Shown here: piece after piece, positions 26,401-38,400 of the stretch
Numbering within the stretch: position 1 is the first letter of the stretch
Layout: every line of letters starts with the position of its first letter
Source of the DNA: Branchinecta lynchi
Taxonomy: Eukaryota > Arthropoda > Branchiopoda > Anostraca > Branchinectidae
Direction: 5' to 3'
DNA: 64,000 nt
Assembly (NCBI GenBank): GCA_023053575.1
Contig: JAKZAP010000010.1
Location: forward strand, 12,175,225 to 12,239,224
Translations under genes and position numbers: made by a program
The notes under the pieces: model-generated
Told to the model about the DNA's origin: nothing
What the model saw: only the letters and a program-made list of their open reading frames with translations
Databases searched by the model: none

Positions 26401-29400
26401 TGCCGGCAATATATTCTCCATGTGGGCTACGCCAGAACGCCTAATAGTTGGCTTATCGTCTTTAATGCTGCCCTTTATTGTTACTCTTCCTACGTAATCG
26501 TTTCTGCTCCATAATTTAAAGCTCGAATTCTTAGTTCTAGGATTCGGTAAAATTTTTGAAAGATTCGGTACAATTTTGGCTCTGCACCTCCCCACCGAAT
26601 ATGCACTTGCTTTACGCCCCTGTGTGTGGCACACACTCCTGTTTCCTCGACATGTACTCACACATGTCTCGCACACAGATATACGGCGACAGAACACCTA
26701 TAGTTATGTCCTATTCAGTTAAATTCCTTCAAAAATTAAGGTGTTCTCAGTGCTATTACACTGGAATTGCTGGGCAGTTGACAAAAAGCATGACGAAATT
26801 CCACATCTAAACATCCACGCTCTTTGGCTTCTCTTAAAGTTTAACTGAAAAACCAGCTTATTTTGTATACTTTTCTTGAAATACACTGAGTGGACCGCTA
26901 AAACTAATAAGATAACAAACTTGATTCTTCTAGCCTCTCTTCTGATCGAGTTTCATGGCTAAGGAACGTTTTACATATCTGACATTTTACACGTTGCAAA
27001 TATCTGAATGACAATTATTTTTATTTCTATATATAAATATTCTGGAGATCGTTTTCCCTTGTAGCTATTAAAGGACCCCTCGCACTAGTTACTCTTCAAC
27101 TTAGAATATTTTAAAATATTTACTTTAAAACTAGGCTGCGCTTTCAACAAATAACCCACGGTTTTGTCTGTTTTAATCCTTTTCCGAGATCCGTTGACTT
27201 GTAGCGAAAACAGGGAAACAATTTACATAACCGTTGTCTCTGGTGGAAAAACTTCTTGCAGATAACCGGCGAAGTGAGACACTTCGAGGTAGCAAAACAC
27301 GGCAAGTGAGAAAATCAATGTGGTTTTGTTAGAGGGATTATAATGTACCGTATGAAATTGGGGTCTTCGGGTTTAGAAATATATGGAGTGATTATGGATG
27401 TAGGTTGCACTAGTTGTATAGGTAAGACAGGTCCTTTAACTAATCAGGGAATGACAGAGGTATAAGATTAGGTATATAGAAGTACCACAAATTCGAAAGG
27501 GAAACTTTACAACATGAAATCGACTATTCGGAAGTACTACTTTAATCCATCTTCGGATTAAAGTTTCACAGACTTCTTAGTGTTATACTCAGGTTTCATG
27601 TTTTACTTGCTTTTACCTTACTTAGTCGTCTAAAAACAAGAAAAAGAAGAGCTTGCATTGTCATCGGTCATCGGACCAGTAGCGCGCCCGTAATCCGGTC
27701 AGCCCTAGAAAACCGGTAAGCCAAAAGCTGTATCGAAGTTAAAGCTATAAGGAAATATCGCTGAATTCGTTTTTGAACTTCACTTTCTTGCGAGAAAAGT
27801 AGTTCGTCCGGAATTCGGCCGAAACCGGAAATAGTAGCTAGATCTCCCAAACTTTCAGCGCATTTTATTTTTATTTCATTGTTGTTACATAAATAATTTT
27901 GACCATGTGATTTTAATAGGCTGACAGGGATGAAAAAGATGCTTATAGAACCTCGCGAAGACCTGAAATCAACAAGATCCGACAGTCTAGATGAAGAAGT
28001 TCAACAAATATTCGGTTAATAAGTTGACTAGAGGTGAATAAGATTCCTACGGAATTAGGCGAAGCCCGGAAATCTACAAGATCTGATAGTCTAGACGAAG
28101 AACCCCAATAAGGATTCGCCTTTGGGATCCCATCAAAACCTTTGGTCTTGTTTAGTACCGTTTTTTTTTTACGGAAATTACTGTACACGAAAGCACAGAA
28201 ATACATAGCCCCTTCAATTTGGCACGCTATTTTCTTAGATGGCGATATGACAAGTAATCTTTATTAACTGCTTGTTCCGTCATATCTCGCTTTGGATGTA
28301 AGAAAGAACAAAGACAACTGGGCATTGCGCAACTCAATCAGCTTTCGGGAATTCCTTCCGATAGTTTTCAGAAAAGCCGACGCCAAGAGCCGCATATAAA
28401 GCGGTAATTAACATACAAATAATTTGACATAATTATTCACCTTGTGTGGGTGGGGGGATGGGTCAAAGAATGGGTTATTGCCACCTACTCGGATGCATTA
28501 GACAACAGTGGTAACTGACCCCAAAAAGATAGGTATGCTAAAAGCCTTTTTGTCGTGAATCATAATACCATAAAAACGAGATCTTCCCACAGGTCATAAA
28601 CAGACTCATTCATCGGATCATAAAATTCATAAAGTGCAGAGTCAACAGTACGTTATATGATAACTGGATGGAACACTTTAGATTTACTTCATCATCATTT
28701 ACTTAAAAAGTTTAATGTGTCAAGGCACTAATAGCTATCTGCGCTTAGATTGTCTTAGACGCATTAGAGACAATAATTTAGGTGTGGTTTTTGAAACAAA
28801 AAATTAGATGTGCTAAAATGTCCATCAGACCATATCTACTGTAACCTTTAGGGTTATCCCTTCGCTGATATGATAGGTCTTTCGCTTTAGTGGTTCGTCT
28901 TCGATAGATGTTACCTTTTCTTTGATACTTCAAAATTTGCAGCTTTTGCAAAACTTTATTCCTGATCGTCTGTTGGCTAGTTTTTTTTCAACATGGCAAA
29001 ATGATTTTTGTTCTGGGAGTTCGTGTGTAAACTTACACTAATTCTGAGGAAAAAAAAAGAACTAAGAAGAAATAAGAGAATAGGTGAAGATAAGATCCTC
29101 TCTAGAACCCAAAAAGGAAACGTCTGCGCCAGGCCCGTATCCAGGAATTTATTTCGGGGGGGGCCCCCCCGGGGGGGGGGGGGGGGGGGGGAGGGGGGGG
29201 AGGGTGCCTGCTGGTCGGACAAAAAAGTACAGAAAACACACAGATAAGAGGGAAAAGCCTACAAAAATCATTATTTGTGTATGTTTCGGGGGGAGGGGGG
29301 TCAACCCCCTAACCCCCCCCCCCCCCTTAGATGCGGCCTTGGTCTGCGCAACTTCAACTACGCAAATAGGATACGCACGTCATGTCTATTGCTCAGGGGC

Positions 29401-32400
29401 GTCATTTACGGGGGGAGGGGAGCTCTCCCCCTGGATTTCCGCGTTGGCTCAGAACTAAGAACAAAACCGAATATGTACAAACTCTTTACATATCTAGAGA
29501 CGAAAGCCTTTTCTCTTGCTTTGTATTATTATTATTATTATTATTATAGAATACTTTTTCCATAAGTCTTCGTGAATATATTTTTTACTTTCGTCCGTTT
29601 TGCTACCTAACTTAAGTGTCTGCGGTCTCACCTATGAAAAGATTCACGTCAAAGAGCTCAGGACAAGACAAGGCGAGATCAGATTCAGACACATATACAT
29701 TATGTAAAACGGTTACACACTCAAGAACTATGGAAATCTTTTAGCCAGAGGGATGTTTCAATTTCGCCTGGAAATTTGAAATCACTCGTTTGTGATGTAA
29801 GAAATGAACATTCTGAGCCTAAATTTTGTTTTGAAGAGAGTACACAAAGTGAGGTACTTAGGTTATTTTTTAGATGATGACCTGTATGACGACTCAGCAA
29901 ATTCGAGTCTGTATCGGGTCTTTGCGCGCGTTCGAACCATTTAATTTGTAATTTTAAATTTTATACAGTGTCGGTCCGAATTCTTTTATTTAACGCATAT
30001 TGCACACATCTATACTGTCTCCCACATTTTGATAACTGTCGTTTGATAACTTACTCTGCTAGTCAAATGTTTTTAGAAAATGAAATTGGATTTTTTGATG
30101 TTATGAGACGGAAAGCGATAGTTAGTTTTGTTGCAAGGTTAGAAGTTTCCGAAAATCCACTTTTAAAGGCAATTCGTGAGAATGCCGTTCTGTCAATTTC
30201 TTCAGCCTTTTCCGTCGACTGTGCTATTGCCCCCAGCCACCGAATGGATGAAATTACTGTATATATTTGTAACTTTGAATATGTGATAGTAATATCACGA
30301 ATTAAATAAATTGATTGATTGATTGATAAAGGAAGTATGTATGTACCAAAACTTCGGACTGACTGGTAACTGATGTCGTCGAACATCTTCCAGAAAGAGT
30401 TCCACCTCATTCTTGTGCGTCCACTTTTTAGGTATTTAATCAAGTAACTTTAAATCCGTTTAACTTTGTTCGGATGCCAAACATGTTGGCAAAAGAACGG
30501 TAGTTCAAGTTTGCAAGAGCTATCAGTGAAAATGCTTGCTTCAGTAAACACACACGACAAAACGGAAAAAGTAGTGTAGTTGAAAAAATAATACTGACTG
30601 GTAACTGATGTCGTCGAACATCTTCCAGAGAGAGTTCAACCTCATTCTTGTGCGTCCACTTTTTAGGTATTTAATCAAGTAACTTTAAATCCGTTTAACT
30701 TTGTTCGGATGCCAAACATGTTGGCAAAAGAACGGTAGTTCAAGTTTGCAAGAGCTATCAGTGAAAATGCTTGCTTCAGTAAACACACACGACAAAATGG
30801 GAAAAGTAGTGTCGTTGAAAAAATAATACTGAACGGGTCTTTATACTTCAGAAAAGCATGAGTGCGAAGATTTTCGTCGAAAAACAATTAAGAAGACAAC
30901 TAAGTTGGTCAGTTACTCGGACAGAAAAAAACTTAATAACCAATTAGCAATGTAAAAATAGACAAAACAAGTCCGTGGGCAAAACACGACCTAATCTTTC
31001 TACCAATCGATATCCTTTAAAAAAAATCAAGTTTTTATTTTGTCATACTGGGAAAAAACTATGGAACTCACTGCACCAACTATAAGACTGTCAAAAAAGA
31101 CAATAAGCTTACAAAAAAGCTGTCAACAAATTCATCTCATCGTCCTGTTGACTACAGGTAAGGGTTGTCGACAAAACGTCCCCTGACGAAACGTCTCCGA
31201 TAAAATGTCCCCGTGACAAAACGTCCCCACGACAAAACGTCCCCGTGACGAAACGTCCCCGATCAAAACGTCCCCGATGGCGCGAAACCTCCCCATGGCG
31301 GAACGTCCGAAACGTCCCCGACCATAGAATTTTGTTTTCATCGCTGAGGGATAGCTAGGCCTATGAGAATACTGATTGCGTCATCAGTTCAGACAAAAAA
31401 TGTTTTTGGAATATAAGCTTCTGAAAACCACTATGGGTTGACTACTTCAGCATTTAACCGATACTCAAGAAACCAACCAAACTATTGCTCCCGACCATAG
31501 CCTTTTCTTAAAGGACCCCTCGCACTATTTACTCTTCAACTTACAGTATTTTAAAATATGTGAATAGTAGTCTGTGTTTGCAACAAATAACCCACGGTTG
31601 TGGCTGTTTTAAGCCTTTTTCGAGACCCGTTGACTTGTAGCGAAAACAGGAAACAATTTACATAACTGGTTTCTCTGATGGAAAAACGCAGACAACCGTC
31701 GACAGCGTGGTACACGTCCAAGCTATCAAAACACGGCAGAAAACCAGCGTGGTTTGTTAGAGGGTTAGACTGTACTGTACGAAATTGGGGTCTCCGAGTT
31801 TAGATATATGGAGTAATTGCGGAAGTAGGTTGCATTAGTATTATAGGTAAGACAGGTCCTTTAAGGAAAGCGCAAAGATTTAGTGTTTCATATTTTATTT
31901 AATTGGTTTTTATTTTGTGCGTTAGTTTAAGCTGCGATATAACTCATCTCGCTTTTGTTCGATATTTAATTTGGTGATATTTATTACTAAAAGATATCAC
32001 TAAAGGATCAAAACCGTCTAATCTAGATTAACCATGTCTCTATACCTAACTAATCCTTCCATCCGCTTTCTTTTCCTCACTTCCCATTTTTTTTTAACAA
32101 GCTTAGCGGCACTATGCTTATTTTTGTATTTTCCTTGTTTGACTCTCTTTGAGCCACAGCGGACTTCCCCTTTCTCTGAGGAGCATATTCCTGCTCCTCA
32201 GATTGTGCATGTTGTTTCGAACGACCTAGAACTGACCAGTTACGAGTCAGTTGCAAGTTGCAAGGCATATTACATGACAATATATTTTAACTGAAAACAA
32301 TACGTTTATGAAGCAACCAGTCCTATGTCCGATCTTTCCTGCTTATAAGGAATGTTCCCACATCTGTAATGCACACTGTGAAGTTGTTTTACCTCGATCA

Positions 32401-35400
32401 TGCACCTGAAGATCGAGGCGGACTTAAAAATCTATGCCTGGGGACGTTTCGACGTTTCGTTTTTGACATGAAGACGTTTTGTCACGGGGACGTTTTGTCG
32501 CGCGGACGTTTCGCTAGGGAACGTTTTGTCATGGGGATGTTTCGTCGGTAAGCCGCAGGTAACGGTTTATTTCCTATTTCACGTCATATCAATTCCTTCT
32601 AAGTTTTCAATTTATTACTTCTCTTTCACTGTTCCAGTCAAAACAAGCCGTTCAGATAAGAACTTCTCAATGTACCCCAACCCCAGGTACAAGGCCGTAT
32701 CCAGGAGGGGGGGGGGGTGACCCCCCCCCCGAAACATACAAAAATAATGACTTTCACAGGCTTTTCCCTCTGATCCATGTGTTTTTTGTACTTTTTTGTC
32801 CGACCAGCATGCACCCCCCCCCCCCCCGAAATAAATTCCTGGATACGGGCCTGCCCAGGTAGCAGTGGAAAGACATTACATTCTCATAAGACCCGTGAGG
32901 TTAGTCTGTCGTTTAAATGATCGCTTACTTGACCAGTCGGTCTGCAAAATAATCGTCAAACTACACTTGTCACATGTTGTTAACTGCAAATACTCTTGGT
33001 TTGTCTACGTTCTTTCTTTGTGTATACTAACGTTCATAGTTTTAAGCTATATATAGACCAAACGCCAGAGTGGGGGGTAACTCGATTTTCAAAGACGCGT
33101 ATTTTTTAATATTATTTTGGACCCCTAGCCCTATTTACTCTTCAACTTACAGTATTTTAAAATATTTGAGTACTTAAGACTCGGCTGTACTTTCAACATA
33201 TAGCCCACGGATTTGGCTGTTTTAAGCCTTTTCCGATACCCGTTGACTTATAGCGAAAACAGGGAAATAATTTACATAACCGTTTTTTCTGATGGAAAAA
33301 CTTCTCGCAGACAACCGTCAACAGCGTGGTACACCGAAGGTAGCAAAACCCGGCAAGTGAGAAAATCACCGTGGTTTTGTTAGAGGGGTTAGAATGTACC
33401 GTACGAAATTGGGGTCTCGTCGTTTAGAAATATATGGAGTGATTATGGATTATGGAAGTAGGTTGCGTAGTATTATAGGTAAGACTTACCGAATGCAGAT
33501 TCGCCGTTCCCCATTCATCGAATGGCCTCTTCCTAATCGGAGCGTGGTGATCAGCGTAGTTATCCCAAGCTCCGTGCAAATCATAAGTCATGACGTTGAT
33601 GAAATCAAGTCCTTTAGAAATCCGTGGAACATCATATCCTTCGTTTATTCGGAAGATGGCGGGCGACACGGCAGCGGAGAGTAGCCAACCCCTGGGCTGG
33701 AACTCGGCAGACATTTCTTCAACGAGACGCGCGAAGTTCTCCTTATCGGCCCATACGCCTTGGCGGTCAGTGGCACCTATGGTTGGAAAGTATGAAAATG
33801 CGTGGCCATTTTGCCTCGCATTTTGCTCTTTCTGGCAGCCTGTTTTAATTTTAGATTGCGTGTGCATGGTCCTTGCGGTCACATGACCATGTCGACACGA
33901 AATAATCTTTCCTGCTCCATAATCTTGACCACGGAAAGAACGCTCGTGCGCAAAAACGCTTAAAGTTTAACTGAAAGGGCGGCTTATTTTTACATCTGAT
34001 ATTTGATTGCACTGAAATACTTTAACCCATCTGAGGGATTTTGTATTTTTTCACCCGGGGCTCTAGTAATAACATTCAGACTGTGCGCTACTTGCACGAC
34101 AAACCAAAGTGCATCTAGACGCAGAAAATTTGGATTTAAACAATGTCCTGCATTTCCAGGGCTAAGGTTGCGACATCGAGGACAAGCTACAGCTGCAGAA
34201 AAGTAAGAAGATGATTTTAGGATGTGTCTTGCAAGGAATCTGACATTCTTATTTTATTTTTCGGCAATGGCTTACAGACCTTACAGTTCTAGTTGGTAAA
34301 CATTTCAAGCGTAGAGGGACAAGCACATAGCAGACCTCAAATACGAAAAAAAAAAAAAAAAAAAAACGTTGCTGATTAGTTTACACGGGATTTGAATCAG
34401 TTCTGAGGGTTGGTTTGGGTGACTTTTCTTGTTCTTCTACAGGTTCACTAGCATATTTTGGGTTAGTCATGGATAGTATTAGGGAAGAAAAATGTTCATA
34501 CCTGGGTACTCCCAATCGAGGTCAAACCCGTCAAACCCGTGTTCTTCCATGAAAGCAATAACTGAATCGATGAACCGCGTTCTGCTTTCTTTCGTAGATG
34601 CCATCTGGGAGTACTTCTTGCCACCTTCGTTCCAACCCCCTATCGCAATCATCACCTTCAGGTTCGGGTTGATTCGTTTCAGTTCAAGGGTTGCCTTATA
34701 ACCTCCTAAAAGAAAATTCAAAACATAACACTTTTTTACCGGTGTAGTCGAAGTTCAGTGTCGTATGCATTGGTTGCTATATCTTGTAGTGATAGAGGCT
34801 TGACCACTTCCTCGATCAACAAATAAGTAAAAGTGTTAGTCCAGTGGAAACCGTGGGCCACAAAATGACCCTTCTCCGCATCAACAAATTAGTCAAACTC
34901 CTTTCTTTCTTTTCCTTTTTCTTTCGTTCCTTATTTCAAATATTTTGTTTTCGTTGATGTTTTGGGGTTCTTTAATTAGTCTCTTATGGGTTAGCACTAT
35001 GTGAACTGAAGAGAGAAAATTCCCGACTATCCCTACAGAGATTCCTGCAATTTTTCTTTTGCAAGCCCATAACATCTTCTGTAATTTAACTTTTTTTTAT
35101 AATATTCAAAGAACCTAGAAATCACACTTCGTACTTTTTGTGACTATTCCTCCATCCCTCAGTGATGTTATTTTTAATCTCTTTTTACCAGCTTGTAACT
35201 CTTTACGTCACCTAACTTCTAAAAATAAACCCATTCTTGGGATCCCAAAACGTAAGTGGAGGGATATCCATCCATGACATCGCAAAAGTTGTCTGTCTGT
35301 CCGTCTGTCTATCCGTCTGTAAGCAAGATAACTCTCGAAAGGAACAAGATTTTCGATGAAAACTTGCGTGTGAGTTCGTAGATGGGCTCTGTAGCTCAAC

Positions 35401-38400
35401 ATTTAGGGGTGGGGTAGGGGGTTTCAAATTAAGGGGCGAACACTTTTTTTTAGACAGCAAATGAGATAGTCGGTTTAGGGGTAAGAAGACATGCTGAACA
35501 ATAATAGGAAAACTATTTTCTCGCCGTTCAAGTAGTTTACCCGTAATCCGGCCAAAACCGGAAAGATTATTAAAGACGAGTAGTTTGCCCGGAATCCTTC
35601 CGAAACCGGAAAATTTGTTAGAAGTAAAAGTTTTATCTGAAGTTGATTAGATGTTCGATTTACGGGTAAGAAGACATGCTGAATCAACTTTTGACAATCT
35701 TTTTGTACCTGCCCCGAATCCGTCTGAAACCGTAAAATTTGTTAAAAGTTAAAGCCTTATCTGAAGTTGATTAGGTGTTCGATATAGGGTTCGATATATC
35801 CGGGTCGTAGGGTAAGGTTTCTGAATAGCGAACCTGATGCAATCTGACGTATGATTGCGGTGTAGATTCCGCCTTTCAAGATTAAAGCGGGCCACAAAAA
35901 ATGGTATTTCTACCACGTACACAATGCTAACCATTCCTACTGTCACTATGAATGTTTAAAACCACTAAAACACCGTAAAACAATAAACAAACTAAAAAAA
36001 AACACCAAATTTCCTAGGTTTGAAATAACTCCGTCTGGACTAAATCTCAGCCGATTATCCCGGATAGCTGTTATGGCACGTAGGGAGCGAAGGGTCAAAA
36101 TAATTATTTCCATCTAATACTCCAACTTTTTATTACAAATACAAATAAATTAAAAAACTAAGACCAGTGTGGTACCTCTGAAGACATACAAAAATGATCA
36201 ATTAGGTCTTATAATTCTTTGCTAATCAATCCTGGAAAATGTCGTCATCTAGAAAAGAAGACTTTCGGCGTGGTTATTTCTCGAGCCGAAACAGCAACCC
36301 GGCAATCGCGTTCAATTCAAAATAACCCTGTGGCATGCGATAACTAAGAAAAGGTAAACGGAATGTTTGAATTAGGACTTTAAGAACACGTTATTGTTTT
36401 AATTGATCCTCAGGCCTCTAGAGCAGTGGTTCCCAACCGGGGGTACGCGTGCCCAAAGGGGTCCGCGAGACCCTCGTAAGGGGTAGGCGAAAGTCCATAA
36501 TCTCTGAATTCGAAAATGTCTGATTTCGTCAAGAAATTAGAGTTTTGGCTTACGAAGGTTTGGAGAAACAGCGTGTTTTTGGGATCCCAAAACGTAAGTG
36601 GAGGGATACCTATGACATCGCAAAAGTTGTCCGTCTGTCCGTCCGTCCGTCCGTCCGTCCGTCCGTCCGTCCGTCCGTCTGTCCGTCCGTCTGTAAGCAC
36701 GATAACTCTCGAAGGGAATGAGATATTTTGATGAAACTTGGTGTGAGGGTTCGTTGGGTCGTCGGACCAGTCAAGTTCGTAGATGGGCTTTGTAGCTCTA
36801 CATTTAGGGGTGGGGGAGGGGATTCAAATTAAGGGACAAACAAAATATTTTGAAACAGCTAATAGATAGTCGATTATGGGGTAAAAAGACATGCTGAACA
36901 CGACGGTGAAAACCATTTTGTCATCGGACAAGTAGTTCGCCCGGAATCCGGCCAAAACCGGAAAGTTTGTTGAAAGTAAAAGTTTTATTTGAAGTTGATT
37001 AGATGTTCGATTTAGGGGTAGGAAGACATGCTGAAGACGATGGTGAAAGTTATTTTCTCGACGGACAAGTATTTCGCCCGGAATCCGGCCCAAACCGGAA
37101 AGTTTGTTGAAAGTAAAAGTTTTATTTGAAGTAGATTAGATGTTCGATTTAGGGGTAGGAAGAAATGCTGAAGACGATGGTGAAAACTATTTTCTCGATG
37201 GACAAGTATTTAGCCCGGAATCCGGCCCAAACCGGAAAGTTTGTTGAAAGTAAAAGTTTTATTTGAAGTTGATTAAATGTTCGATTTAGAGGTAGGGAGA
37301 CATGCTGAAGACGATGGTGAAAACGATTTTCTCGACGGACAAGTATTTCGACCGGAATCCGGCCCAAACCGGAAAGTTTGTCAAAATTAAAAGTTTTATT
37401 TGGAGTTGATTAGATGTTCGATTTAGGGCAAGAAGACATGCTGAACACTTATGTGAAAACAAGTTTCTACCTGGACATGTAGTTCGTCCGGAATCCAGCC
37501 CAAACCGGAAAACTGTTGGAAGTCAAAGTTTTATTTCTAGTTGATTAGATAAGCGATTTAGGGGTAAGAAGAGATGCTGAGTCCCTGTGTGACAATCGTA
37601 TTTTACCCGGACATATAGTTCGACCGGAATCCGGCTGGAATCGGAAAATTTGTTATAAGCTAAATTTCTATTTGAAGTTGATTAGATGTTCATTACTGGG
37701 GAAAGATTTCGATGATTTCGTCTTTGAGCTTTCTTTTTTCGCCGGACAAGTAGTTCTGGAGTTCGGCCGGAACCGGGAAATTGGCAGAAGTGGCAGGAAG
37801 TTTTCGTCAAAACAGATATGACTTATAGGGGTAAACACACATGCTGAATCCAAATCTGAACTTGGTTTTCTCAGGTGATTAGCTATTTGGCCTTAATCTG
37901 TTTCTGAATTTTAATTGTAAAAATGTTCAAGGAGTCTGGCGAAGACTGGATCTGGCTAAGACAAGACCCAGTTGTCTGGATCAGATATTGAATTTTTGGG
38001 ATCCCATCGAAACCTTTGGTCTTGTTCCTAGTCTTGACCAGTTTGCGGACGATAATGAACAGTAGAGGTATGCTTATGTGAACAGTTACTTTGATGTGAA
38101 CAGTGCAGTTTTGAGCTAAATGGCAGAATGCAGATACAAAATACCTATACAGGTGTTTTCAATGCCATTAATTACTTACTCTGGCGAACTAGTAGTTAGA
38201 TTTAAACACAGCAAGTGCACGAAAATGGCAAAGTCCACTGTCAACAAACGTTCACATAAGCATACCTCTACTGTAATAGACAACCTTGCAGCCTCAAGTT
38301 TCACATTTATTTGTATTTATTTTGACGCATTAATCCCATGCCGTCTTTTTGGCCTTCTGATCTTGACAGACCTTAGTAGAATAGTAGAACAATGATTCTT

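Noticed and set aside
29084..29458. Gly/Pro-rich frames near 29.1-29.5 kb
   Set aside because: Produced by the G and C tracts of a hAT-type MITE with a perfect TSD.
36627..36696. CCGT repeat as an independent microsatellite
   Set aside because: It is an internal part of the GGGATCCC-end repeat, present in shorter form in other copies.
36888..37710. Regularly spaced repeats suggesting a CRISPR array
   Set aside because: Units of 136-137 bp are contiguous with no unique spacers, and the context is a eukaryotic intron.
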